DNA of 13,900 nucleotides, taken from NCBI GenBank assembly GCA_035716135.1, contig DASTKD010000296.1:1-13900 (forward strand), read 5' to 3'. This DNA comes from CF-113 sp035716135. GTDB taxonomy: Bacteria > Chloroflexota > Ktedonobacteria > Ktedonobacterales > Ktedonobacteraceae. The notes under the pieces were generated by a model that saw only the letters and a list, made by a program, of their open reading frames with translations, made no database searches and was not told the origin of the DNA. Below, piece by piece: positions 1 through 6,042 of the stretch (positions within the stretch are counted from its first letter, which is position 1; each line of letters starts with the position of its first letter). A program made the position numbers and the translations under genes.

Positions 1-186
1 ATTGACGCGCTCGTCGGTACACTGGGCCGAAAGCTGTGTAGCAACCAGCAGTTCAAGCGGGTTGGAGAAGTTGAGCGAACATTTAGCGTCGGGATACAGG
101 CGGCGCAACTCGGCAATGATGGTGCTAACTTGTTCTGGCGACCCGGGCTGTGGCCCCGTGTAGGTTGGTGGCGTGACCTGGTTCAT
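1..186 (-). CDS. nth: Endonuclease III, N-terminal part (cut by window edge)
   Basis: Base-excision-repair DNA glycosylase/AP lyase that removes oxidised pyrimidines. The frame reads leftward from an ATG at 186-184 and stays open to base 1, giving 62 residues. I see the family's N-terminal signature: a helix ending in ELRRLYPDAKC, then LNFSNPLELLVATQLSAQCT and DERVN. This matches the conserved LLxAxxLSAQxTDxxVN segment of Nth. The helix-hairpin-helix, catalytic Lys/Asp and iron-sulphur cysteines would lie outside the window. A purine-rich GGGAAAAG sits just upstream of the ATG as a modest ribosome binding site. Recognition is from the motif alone, but that motif is very characteristic. Confidence 0.93.
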   Translation of the reverse strand, partial: MNQVTPPTYTGPQPGSPEQVSTIIAELRRLYPDAKCSLNFSNPLELLVATQLSAQCTDERVN

Positions 187-221
187 ATATAACTTTTCCC
201 GTTTTCGGTCATTATAGCACA

Positions 222-428
222 CTAATCATCAGGCATATCCTCTATCAGATCAGATGTAGATACACCCAATGTCCGGGCTATTTTATGGAGGGTTGCTAGC
301 TTTATCTCGTATTGCGGATTTCTCCAGGCTCTTCTGATCGTGTTAAAAGGAACATCGCTATCTCTTGAAAGCGTGGACATGTTGTATCCTTTGCTCTCCG
401 CGACTTCTCGTATTTTCAATCTGAACAT
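222..428 (-). CDS. Small XRE/Cro-CI family transcriptional regulator
   Basis: A 68-residue protein that is essentially one helix-turn-helix domain. It shows the typical order: basic first helix (FRLKIREVAESKG), the helix-turn-helix itself (MSTLSRDSDVPFNTIRRAWRN, about residues 17-37), then LATLHKIARTLGVSTSDLIED, the classic end of the Cro/CI fold. It is likely a DNA-binding repressor acting locally, because it lies divergent to a 57-codon frame with a promoter and a palindrome in the shared intergenic space. A -10-like TATACA on the minus strand at 440-435 would place the transcript start at or next to the ATG. No good ribosome binding site is visible, so the mRNA may be leaderless (inference). 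The target and the ligand, if any, are unknown. Confidence 0.85.
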   Translation of the reverse strand: MFRLKIREVAESKGYNMSTLSRDSDVPFNTIRRAWRNPQYEIKLATLHKIARTLGVSTSDLIEDMPDD

Positions 429-479
429 GAATTATGTATACCCCGCAATAACTTTAGCCAATTTTAACAGGTTTATATC

Positions 480-508
480 TTGACTGGCATAACCAAATTA
501 GGTAAACT
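480..508 (+). promoter_or_regulatory. Sigma70-like promoter for the 57-codon frame
   Basis: TTGACT (480-485), a 17-bp spacer and TAAACT (503-508) make a near-consensus housekeeping promoter. It is followed by a strong ribosome binding site (AAGGAG) and the ATG at 550. It lies between divergent genes, so the XRE regulator at 222-428 is the obvious candidate to control it. The assignment is from sequence spacing only. Confidence 0.6.
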
Positions 509-510
509 AA

Positions 511-526
511 ATATGGCTAACCATAT
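511..526. promoter_or_regulatory. Palindromic operator candidate at the transcript start
   Basis: ATATGG-CTAA-CCATAT is a perfect inverted repeat with 6-bp arms and a 4-bp centre. It begins 2 bp after the predicted -10 box, so it covers the expected start of transcription, a usual place for a repressor site. An imperfect direct repeat (GGCATAACCA at 486, GGCTAACCA at 515) puts a second similar half in the promoter spacer. Binding by the neighbouring XRE protein is inference. Confidence 0.4.
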
Positions 527-549
527 ATAGTAAATCTGAAGGAGCGATC

Positions 550-723
550 ATGGTTTCGTTCGAGGAGCTAGAACGAGGAACAATCGTCATGTACAAGTCA
601 AGCGGGATCGGTATAGTGACGAATGAAAATTTACCCATATCCTGGCAATCTCGGCCTATGATATGCTTCATAAGTGCGTCGGCACGAATTGCTTCACAGG
701 CTCTCCGTGAGTTGTTATTCTAG
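550..723 (+). CDS. Hypothetical 57-residue protein, possibly a truncated gene
   Basis: ATG at 550, preceded by AAGGAG at good spacing and by a plausible promoter at 480-508. The frame runs 57 codons to TAG at 721. The N-terminal half (MVSFEELERGTIVMYKSSG, then IGIVTNE) looks like ordinary coding sequence. The second half overlaps several copies of the degenerate 20-bp repeat described for 628-849, so its reading frame may be repeat sequence rather than original gene. The same frame continues past the stop for another 47 codons to TAA at 862-864. I do not recognise the family. It may be a genuine small partner of the XRE regulator, or a gene cut short by insertion of repeat-bearing DNA. Confidence 0.42.
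   Translation: MVSFEELERGTIVMYKSSGIGIVTNENLPISWQSRPMICFISASARIASQALRELLF
683..699 (+). repeat. 17-bp exact direct repeat, copy 1
   Basis: CACGAATTGCTTCACAG occurs here and again, identically, at 833-849, exactly 150 bp downstream. Because 150 is a multiple of three, both copies fall in the same reading frame (RIASQ) as the 57-codon gene, although a stop lies between them. A chance 17-bp match in so short a region is very unlikely. Confidence 0.85.
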
Positions 724-832
724 CTCAGACCGCTTCAGGAGTCACCTCACGGTATACCACGTGAGAGGAGATCCGATGAAGGTGCTTCTCTTGCCCGGAA
801 AGATCTGGCAGAAAGGTGGCTAACGCTTCTGC

Positions 833-849
833 CACGAATTGCTTCACAG
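833..849 (+). repeat. 17-bp exact direct repeat, copy 2
   Basis: Second copy of CACGAATTGCTTCACAG. It is directly followed by an 8-bp perfect inverted repeat (AGCCATTT at 850-857 and AAATGGCT at 863-870, 5-nt loop). That hairpin lies downstream of the HicB/DinB stop codon but has no T-run. It may be a weak terminator for that gene or part of the repeat unit. Confidence 0.85.
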
Positions 850-907
850 AGCCATTTTGAGTAAATGGCTGCGAGCCGCGTGGAAACTGAGGGGGAGGTG
901 AATGCTT

Positions 908-1600
908 CTAGCACGAAGACAACTGGCTCGCGATCTCCTGCATCCAGGGATAATGTTCCCGCAAATGTTTGGTCATCCGGCGCAGGGTCTTGGCTGTGGT
1001 CCACTCGGCTTCTCCGTGAAGGTAAATCCGAGTGCGCTGCGTAGGCGTCAGTCCTCGCAAGATGGTCTCGTAGGTCCTCCCATTCTCAATGAGTTTGGTA
1101 GCAAGTTCCGGCTCAGGAACAGGCAGCAGGGCTTCCGGCATCTGATTGGAGAGACAACCAACATAGTGCGCGTCGGCTTTGAGAATATGCTCAAAATGGT
1201 CAGTCAGCGACCATTCCCCAGGCGTGAGAGTGCGGTTCCTGTGAGCAGGCGCGACTTCGCTGAACAGGTGGGCGAGCAGTTCCCGTGCGATTGCTGCGAC
1301 CTGTAAGGCATGGTTTATTTCCTGATCCGTTGGCGCGGGCAGATCGGACGCGAAACGTGGGCCAACCGACTCCGCACGCAGAATCTCCTTGACCACGATA
1401 GTGATTGAGGAGACGTCCTCTTCAAGGAAGAAGATCCGGTGCTGTTGTAACCAGCGGATATATTCGACAATGGCCCCTGGCGCTTGCTGGACCGCCTCAT
1501 GGGTCGTTGGGGTGCTCACGAAACACCCAGGTAACTCTCGAAAGAAGACGATACTCTCGTCAGGGTCAGACCACTCTTCAATCAAGGCGTAACAATCCAT
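908..1600 (-). CDS. HicB-like N-terminal domain fused to a DinB-like domain
   Basis: 230 residues. Residues about 3-55 (YALIEEWSDPDESIVFFREL, PGCF, THEAVQQAPGAIVEYIRWL) resemble the small HicB-type alpha/beta fold of type II antitoxins and related orphan domains. Residues about 95-228 look like a DinB/DUF664 four-helix bundle. Candidate metal-binding histidines occur in TDHFEH (about 133-138) and KHLREH (about 211-216). DinB-like proteins are often metal-dependent thiol-linked enzymes; the substrate here is unknown. I chose the ATG at 1600 because GGGGGA lies at ribosome-binding distance before it. An in-frame ATG at 1621 would add seven residues but lacks such a site. No hicA-like toxin gene is adjacent, so an antitoxin role is not supported. 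Repeats flank the gene on both sides. Confidence 0.8.
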   Translation of the reverse strand: MDCYALIEEWSDPDESIVFFRELPGCFVSTPTTHEAVQQAPGAIVEYIRWLQQHRIFFLEEDVSSITIVVKEILRAESVGPRFASDLPAPTDQEINHALQVAAIARELLAHLFSEVAPAHRNRTLTPGEWSLTDHFEHILKADAHYVGCLSNQMPEALLPVPEPELATKLIENGRTYETILRGLTPTQRTRIYLHGEAEWTTAKTLRRMTKHLREHYPWMQEIASQLSSC

Positions 1601-2209
1601 CGCTGTGCTTCCCCCGCTCATTCAATACTCTGACAACGCCTCTAGTGTAGCATGAGGCAGGCCCAAAATCGAGGAGGTTGCGAGGATCAGGATCGTGTAG
1701 CACTGGAGAGTTTTTACTCATATCCTGACACTCTTACCCATATTTTGGCAGCGAGAGCGTAGGCGGAGACAATAACCGGACTCCATCTTTGGAGGTTTGG
1801 AAGATTGACGACTCACTGCCATGATATGGATCAGAAATTTGAATCACTGCCAGGACATGCTACAAAATGTTTATTAGCTCATCAGTGTTAAGCCCATTCT
1901 GGCGTCAAGCTCCTGCCACGATATGGGTTAGAGCGATTGCCAAAATATGGAGAAAATCACAACGAACTATGATGAGGTCTGGCGCGGAAGGGTGACGTAT
2001 AATAATCCAGTTGCGTGCCTGGTCTGTGTTGAGTTGCTGGAAGCGGAATACGAGGGGTTACAGGAGTGTATCTGGTGGGAGCAAATTATTAGAAGCTGTT
2101 AGGAACCCGCTATCGTGTTAGTTGTGGCATACAACATTAACATAATACCGAATTTCTAACAGTGTGGAGGATGGAGAGTCGTTACCTTTATGAAAGAGCA
2201 TGAACTGAA
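1601..2209. other. Long gene-poor stretch with repeats
   Basis: About 600 bp without a convincing gene. It contains the right-hand repeat cluster (1711-1957). A 51-codon frame, 1947-2102, starts inside the last repeat copy and has no ribosome binding site. The rest is an AT-richer leader before the membrane protein gene. Just before that gene, GAACTGAAATGACAA and GAAGTGAAATGACAA form a near-perfect short tandem duplication around its first codons. I see no clear terminator or RNA gene here. Confidence 0.5.
1711..1957. repeat. Right cluster of the degenerate 20-bp repeat
   Basis: Two reverse copies stand in exact 20-bp tandem: 1711-1730 (minus strand TGTCAGGATATGAGTAAAAA) and 1731-1750 (minus strand TGCCAAAATATGGGTAAGAG). 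Forward copies begin at 1817 (TGCCATGATATGGATCAGAA), 1848 (TGCCAGGACATGC), 1914 (TGCCACGATATGGGTTAGAG) and 1938 (TGCCAAAATATGGAGAAAAT). A weak reverse copy lies at 1885-1904. The core ATATGG with TGCCA six to eight bases before it is constant. Pattern, spacing and mixed orientation resemble multiple terminal repeats of IS21-like elements, here without transposase genes. A regulatory-protein binding array is the alternative. Confidence 0.65.
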
Positions 2210-2812
2210 ATGACAAAAGCACGAAGTGAAATGACAACCGTTACCGCGAGCGAACCGCCGCGTTGGGTAGTGTGGGTTGCGTATGGAGCGTGTGCCTGGT
2301 CGTTCTTGTTTGCCGCGCTCAGCTTTTACTGGGCGCTGGGAGGGACGGCGGGAGCTGATACCGTCTCACCAGAAATCGTGCAGCTCGCTCGTACCGGCGT
2401 TGCCTGGATTTTCGCGGTGCTGTGGATCACCGCTATCGTCAAAGTACTCAGTGGGTTCGTGGCGCTCGCGCTGGTGCAGGCGTGGGGAAGGAGGATTCCG
2501 CGCTGGCTGCTGCTCATGCTTGCCTGGGGCGCGGGTGCGCTCTTGTTCGTGCATGGTGGCCTCTTCTTCATAGTGGGCGTACTCGCAATGAGTGGCGCGA
2601 TCAGTGTCAGTACTCCCGCGACGGTACTTCACTGGTACACCTTTCTCTGGGGTCCCTGGTGGCTGTTGGGAGGTATCCTGTTTCTGGTGTCGGCCTGGTC
2701 CTATTTTCGCAGGTCGTCCCGGTATCAGTGGCGTGCCAGCTTCGTTTTTAGCGCGGTGGGTGTGATCGGGGCGCTCGTTTTGCTCGTTCTGAGCGGCGGC
2801 ACTATCGGCTAA
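2210..2812 (+). CDS. Five-helix membrane protein, DUF3995-like
   Basis: 200 residues, strongly hydrophobic, with about five predicted membrane helices: roughly 19-42, 63-90, 98-128, 137-165 and 176-196. The opening WVAYGACAWSFLFAALSFYW followed by ALGGT resembles DUF3995, a family of small integral membrane proteins of unknown function. The short N-terminus is polar and the C-terminus ends just after the last helix. Start choice is uncertain: ATG 2210 or ATG 2231 (starting MTTVTASEPP), neither with a strong ribosome binding site. It converges on the kinase-like gene that ends at 2834, only 21 bp away, and no hairpin with a T-run separates them. Confidence 0.75.
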   Translation: MTKARSEMTTVTASEPPRWVVWVAYGACAWSFLFAALSFYWALGGTAGADTVSPEIVQLARTGVAWIFAVLWITAIVKVLSGFVALALVQAWGRRIPRWLLLMLAWGAGALLFVHGGLFFIVGVLAMSGAISVSTPATVLHWYTFLWGPWWLLGGILFLVSAWSYFRRSSRYQWRASFVFSAVGVIGALVLLVLSGGTIG

Positions 2813-2833
2813 GTAGGCCAGGCATCAGACCTC

Positions 2834-3529
2834 CTACGATGGCTTTTCATGGCTGAAAAGTTGGATGAGATAGGGGTCAAAATGCCTTTCGACCAGTTCT
2901 GTCATTTCTTCAAGGGTGCGGCTTCCGTCAACTTCGTAGAGAGGAAGGCGCAGTTCCTCTGTTTGCTGCTTTACATAGTCTGCTAAGTGGCAATCGCGGT
3001 CAATCAGATTCCGCAGGCGTTTTTCAGGGTCGCTGCCTTCATTGTAGACGCCATGCCATTTCTGTCGTCGTGTCAGTTCGGCCTGTTTCCGTCGTCTGGC
3101 CTGTTCGCAAAAGGCATTCGTTGGAACCAGCCAGATTGCTTGATGCGGACTGGAAAGGTACGGCGCAACACACGCGGGAAAGAAGTTTCCTTCAGCTACG
3201 ATGATGCACTCTTCTGGTAGCGCAAGCAGGTCTTCGATCACCAGGCGAAAATCCCTGGTCCATGACTCGATTGTTTCCTGAACGAGAGTTTCAACCGGGC
3301 GCTGTATCCAACGCTGATCCATATTCATTTTCATAAAGGCCGTTGCCCCGGCCTCGCCCTCGGCCATGCGCCGCGCAAAATGATTGCTTGCCAGGGCATC
3401 GACATGGTAATCGAGGAAGACATAAATCCGTGTGATGGTGTGACTGATGCTGGATTTCCCGGAGCAAGGGGAGCCAGCAATCCACAAGACGTGCGAAAGC
3501 GCCTTCGCAACCTGGGGTTGGTCGAGCAT
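2834..3529 (-). CDS. P-loop NTPase, kinase-like (AAA_33/CPT-like)
   Basis: 231 residues. Walker A is GSPCSGKSS at residues 19-27, directly after a hydrophobic strand (LSHVLWIA). That is the usual start of small-molecule kinases and chloramphenicol-phosphotransferase-like proteins. Further on, IIVAEGNFFPA looks like the strand and loop that holds substrate in this fold, and an Arg/Lys-rich stretch (EQARRRKQAELTRRQKW) fits a lid region. The substrate cannot be told from sequence. GGAGAGGAA lies at good distance before the ATG. It follows the 91-residue gene on the same strand after a 61-bp gap, so both are probably read from the promoter at 3958-3930. Confidence 0.75.
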   Translation of the reverse strand: MLDQPQVAKALSHVLWIAGSPCSGKSSISHTITRIYVFLDYHVDALASNHFARRMAEGEAGATAFMKMNMDQRWIQRPVETLVQETIESWTRDFRLVIEDLLALPEECIIVAEGNFFPACVAPYLSSPHQAIWLVPTNAFCEQARRRKQAELTRRQKWHGVYNEGSDPEKRLRNLIDRDCHLADYVKQQTEELRLPLYEVDGSRTLEEMTELVERHFDPYLIQLFSHEKPS

Positions 3530-3590
3530 GGCTTATTTCCTCTCCAGGTGTGATTTGGACTGTCAGTCATAAAGAAAGGTGAATAATGTC

Positions 3591-3866
3591 TCAGCTTCCC
3601 TCATGCTGGCGTTTGAGGATGGCGCGCAGGGCATCGGCCTGGCCGCGATTGTAGGCAGCGGAACGGGTGCCTACGCCGACGAGGGGGATAGAGCTTTTTT
3701 CGTGAATCTGGGCCGCTCGTTCGTGCTGGGTGATTTCATGCACCAGCTGGCGATCGCTCAGTCGCCAGCCGCGCGAATTGGCATAGGTGGCGAAGGCCAT
3801 GACGCGGCTATAACCCTCGTTGTATTCTCGTTCCGTCTCGTCGTCCTGGGCCGGTATATGTTGCAT
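3591..3866 (-). CDS. Hypothetical 91-residue protein
   Basis: A polar, charged protein with no signal peptide or membrane helix. The middle (SRVMAFATYANSRGWRLSDRQ, cut here into SRVMAFATYANSRGW and RLSDRQ) and the Arg/Ala-rich end (SAAYNRGQADALRAILKRQ) suggest an alpha-helical fold. I do not recognise the family. Support for it being real comes from a very good upstream promoter at 3958-3930 and from its place as first gene before the kinase-like gene on the same strand. The ribosome binding site (GAGAAAAG) is weak. Confidence 0.6.
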   Translation of the reverse strand: MQHIPAQDDETEREYNEGYSRVMAFATYANSRGWRLSDRQLVHEITQHERAAQIHEKSSIPLVGVGTRSAAYNRGQADALRAILKRQHEGS

Positions 3867-3929
3867 CGCGCTTTTCTCGTTCTAAACGCCTCTACGGGCG
3901 TTCGTGGTTGCAGATTATTGCTTATTGAG

Positions 3930-3958
3930 ATTATGACAAAAAAGGACGATGGTGTCAA
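3930..3958 (-). promoter_or_regulatory. Strong sigma70-like promoter for the 91-residue gene
   Basis: On the minus strand TTGACA (3958-3953), 17-bp spacer, CATAAT (3935-3930). The -35 is consensus and the -10 has one mismatch. The predicted start near 3923 gives a leader of about 57 nt to the ATG at 3866. Confidence 0.7.
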
Positions 3959-4022
3959 TATAGTATCCTGATTCCGAGCCGCAGTCGCAGAACACGGAGC
4001 CTGTAAAAAGAGGAGAGTTGAG

Positions 4023-4051
4023 TTAGAGGCCACCTGAAAACGTGATAGAAT
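4023..4051 (+). promoter_or_regulatory. Probable promoter for the dapB-like gene
   Basis: TTAGAG (4023-4028), 17-bp spacer, TAGAAT (4046-4051). The -10 is good and the -35 weak. The transcript would start near 4058, giving a leader of about 33 nt with AAAGGAG before the ATG at 4091. It lies back to back with the minus-strand promoter at 3930-3958. Confidence 0.45.
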
Positions 4052-4090
4052 CGGGGAGATGAAGAAAGGTACGAGAAAGGAGCGGAAAGA

Positions 4091-4891
4091 ATGGCTATTC
4101 GAGTGTGTGTCGCAGGCGCGACCGGCTGGACCGGCAGCGCGGTGACGGGTGCCATTTTAGCATCAAGCGAATTTCAACTGGTTGGTGCCAATGCTCGCCG
4201 GCAGGTTGGCAGGGATGTCGGCGAGGTGCTGGGCCAGGGAAGAGCCAGTGTGAACATCGTCGCCTCATTGGAAGAGGCGCTGGCGGTTCCAACCGATGTC
4301 CTCGTTGACTACACCGCATCGGATGTGGTGAAGGATCATATCCTGGCGGCTCTGGACAAAGGCGTGCGGGTGGTCGTTGGCACATCAGGGCTGACTGCCA
4401 GCGATTACGCAGACATTGAACAACGCGCACAGACACGCAAACTGGGGGTTATTGCGGCGGGCAACTTTTCTATTACGGCAGCCCTGGCAAAGCATTTTTC
4501 CTTGATTGCGGCTCAATACCTGCCCTCGTGGGAGATCATTGATTATGCCAGCGCCGCAAAAATCGATGCTCCCAGCGGCACGACACGCGAACTCGCGGAA
4601 GAACTGGCAACTATCTCTCAGAACCACCTGGAAGTTGCTCTTGAACAGACTCATGGAGCAAGGGAAGCGCGTGGAGCAACCATTGACGGGACACAGGTGC
4701 ATTCCATACGCCTGCCAGGCTATGTGATTGCCTTTGAAACAATCTTTGGGTTGCCCGATGAGCGGTTGAGTATTCGCCATGATGCCGGCTCTGGTGCCGG
4801 GCCATATGTAAGTGGCACGCTGCTTGCAGTACGCAAAGTGCTGGAGGTGAGTGGACTCGTGCGCGGATTAGATCGGCTCCTGTTTCATTGA
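4091..4891 (+). CDS. dapB: 4-hydroxy-tetrahydrodipicolinate reductase-like protein (DapB family), atypical active site
   Basis: 266 residues, the usual DapB length. The N-terminal Rossmann motif is VAGATGWTG (7-15). GTSG (97-100) matches the conserved GTTG, and AAGNFSI (122-128) matches the APNFS segment. KIDAPSGT (157-164) is the substrate-binding signature with the catalytic lysine K157. In typical DapB the residues before this are EIIExHHRHK; here they are EIIDYASAAK, so the histidines, including the proton-donor position, are replaced by Ala/Ser. The family's reaction is NAD(P)H reduction in lysine and diaminopimelate synthesis. Loss of the histidines makes normal activity doubtful, so it may be a paralogue acting on another substrate. 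It stands alone with its own promoter and converges on the FAD-oxidoreductase gene, 7 bp away. Confidence 0.78.
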   Translation: MAIRVCVAGATGWTGSAVTGAILASSEFQLVGANARRQVGRDVGEVLGQGRASVNIVASLEEALAVPTDVLVDYTASDVVKDHILAALDKGVRVVVGTSGLTASDYADIEQRAQTRKLGVIAAGNFSITAALAKHFSLIAAQYLPSWEIIDYASAAKIDAPSGTTRELAEELATISQNHLEVALEQTHGAREARGATIDGTQVHSIRLPGYVIAFETIFGLPDERLSIRHDAGSGAGPYVSGTLLAVRKVLEVSGLVRGLDRLLFH

Positions 4892-4898
4892 TTCCTTA

Positions 4899-6029
4899 CT
4901 ATGTGAAATGCGCAATACGCGCTGGATTCAGCCCCTCTAGCTCAATAGTCGGTTGACCATTGATGAGGTCGGCTACGGCGCGGCCAACGGCGGGCGCGAG
5001 GGCGAAGCCGTGACCGGAAAAACCCAGCGCCAGGGTGAGACCATCCAGACCAGGCGCGAAGCCGATAAAGGGGATGTCGTCGATGCTCTGCGCTTCAAGG
5101 CCGCACCAGGAACGGGCGATGTGCTGTTGCGCGACGGCCGGTAGCAGCGCGCAGGCGGTTGACCAGTTGCCCTCGATGCTGGCCGGGCGCGTAGTGTACG
5201 AACGCCGGTCGGGTGATACGTCGCCGGGCCAGCCGCCGCCAATGAAGAATGAACCATCATCGAGTTGTTTGAGCGAGAGTTCGCGGCTGACCGCGCCAAT
5301 GACAGGTTGCAGAATGCCTGGTTGTCCAGGTGTGGAGAGCAGCATTTGCAGGGCGACGGTGCGGATGGGCAGGCGCAGACCGGCAGTGAGCGCGATTTCA
5401 TCGCTCCATGCTCCGGCAGCCAGTATGATGTGTTGAGCCGCGATGTCGCCCTGCGCGGTGCCTACTCCTGTCACGCGGCCAGCATGGGTGATGAGCGAAA
5501 GCGCGGCGGTGTTGGTCCAGTAGATTGCGCCGAGACGTTGCGCGGCCTGCGCGAAGGCGCGCGTAGTGTGCGGCGGGCTGGCCTGTCCATCAGAGGGGCT
5601 GTAGCTGCCCGCGACAACCTGCGCATTGAGGCCGGGTACAAGCCGCAAGGCTTCGGCGTGATTGACCAGCCGCACATCGCTGAAGCCCATGTTTTGCTGG
5701 TGCTGTACGTATGCCGCGACCTCTTCCGCTTCGCTATCACTTTCAGCCAGCCACAATTGACCGCCCTGGCGATAGTGCAGATCGGCTGCGAGTTCTTCTG
5801 AAAGGGTGTGCCAGCGCTGGATGGCTTCGCTTGCCAGTCGCGCCTCTGCCGGGTGGCGTCCCTGGCGGCGCACGCCACCCGCGCTGGCCCAGGACGCTGC
5901 CGGTTCGCTGGCAATATCCGCGCGTTCGATGACGAGAACGCGCTGGCCCTGGCGCGCAAGGTGATAGGCAATAGAGTTGCCTATCACGCCGCCGCCGATG
6001 ATAGCGATTTCGGTTTGAGTTGCTGGCAT
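4899..6029 (-). CDS. FAD-dependent amine/amino-acid oxidoreductase (DAO family)
   Basis: 376 residues, normal length for the D-amino-acid oxidase/sarcosine oxidase/glycine oxidase group. The dinucleotide-binding motif is IAIIGGGVIGNSIAYHLA (8-25), followed by the acidic end of the second strand, VLVIER (31-36). A second FAD contact, HIILAAGAW, lies in the middle. The C-terminal ALGFSGHGFALAPAVGRAVA is the family's closing FAD motif, and GLEAQSIDDIPFIG is the conserved segment before it. It would oxidise the C-N bond of a small amine or amino acid; the substrate is not readable. Its AGGAG-containing ribosome binding site begins just after the hflX stop, 13 bp before the ATG, so the two genes are surely co-transcribed and perhaps translationally coupled. 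Confidence 0.87.
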   Translation of the reverse strand: MPATQTEIAIIGGGVIGNSIAYHLARQGQRVLVIERADIASEPAASWASAGGVRRQGRHPAEARLASEAIQRWHTLSEELAADLHYRQGGQLWLAESDSEAEEVAAYVQHQQNMGFSDVRLVNHAEALRLVPGLNAQVVAGSYSPSDGQASPPHTTRAFAQAAQRLGAIYWTNTAALSLITHAGRVTGVGTAQGDIAAQHIILAAGAWSDEIALTAGLRLPIRTVALQMLLSTPGQPGILQPVIGAVSRELSLKQLDDGSFFIGGGWPGDVSPDRRSYTTRPASIEGNWSTACALLPAVAQQHIARSWCGLEAQSIDDIPFIGFAPGLDGLTLALGFSGHGFALAPAVGRAVADLINGQPTIELEGLNPARIAHFT

Positions 6030-6042
6030 GGGTTGCTCCTAA

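Larger units (their letters stand above)
628..849. repeat. Left cluster of a degenerate 20-bp repeat
   Basis: Four copies related to TGCCAnnATATGGnTnAnA. A reverse copy lies at 628-647 (reads TGCCAGGATATGGGTAAATT on the minus strand). A weak forward copy lies near 653-674 (CCTATGATATGCTTCATAAG). Forward copies at 681-700 and 830-849 share GCTTCACAG. The same family recurs at 1711-1957 on the other side of the HicB/DinB gene. Clustered, oriented 20-bp repeats of this sort are known as transposase-binding sites at IS21-family ends. No transposase is present, so that link is inference. Confidence 0.55.

Noticed and set aside
850..870. AGCCATTT/AAATGGCT hairpin as an intrinsic terminator
   Set aside because: The stem is perfect but no T-run follows on either strand, so it is noted only as part of the repeat context.
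747..1004. 85-codon minus-strand frame next to the HicB/DinB gene
   Set aside because: It overlaps the end of a well-supported gene on the same strand in another frame, crosses the repeat and hairpin at 830-870, and has no recognisable domain.
902..1306. 134-codon plus-strand frame
   Set aside because: It is a shadow of the HicB/DinB gene on the opposite strand; its composition is typical of antisense frames in GC-rich genes.
1947..2102. 51-codon plus-strand frame starting MEKITTNYDEVW
   Set aside because: It starts inside the last 20-bp repeat copy, has no ribosome binding site and no recognised family. It may be a decayed gene end; too weak to annotate.
2813..2833. Bidirectional terminator between the convergent membrane-protein and kinase genes
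   Set aside because: Only a short GTAGG/CCTAC inverted match is visible, with no T-runs.
5265..5801. 178-codon plus-strand frame opposite the FAD oxidoreductase
   Set aside because: Antisense shadow; the minus-strand gene has clear FAD motifs over its full length.
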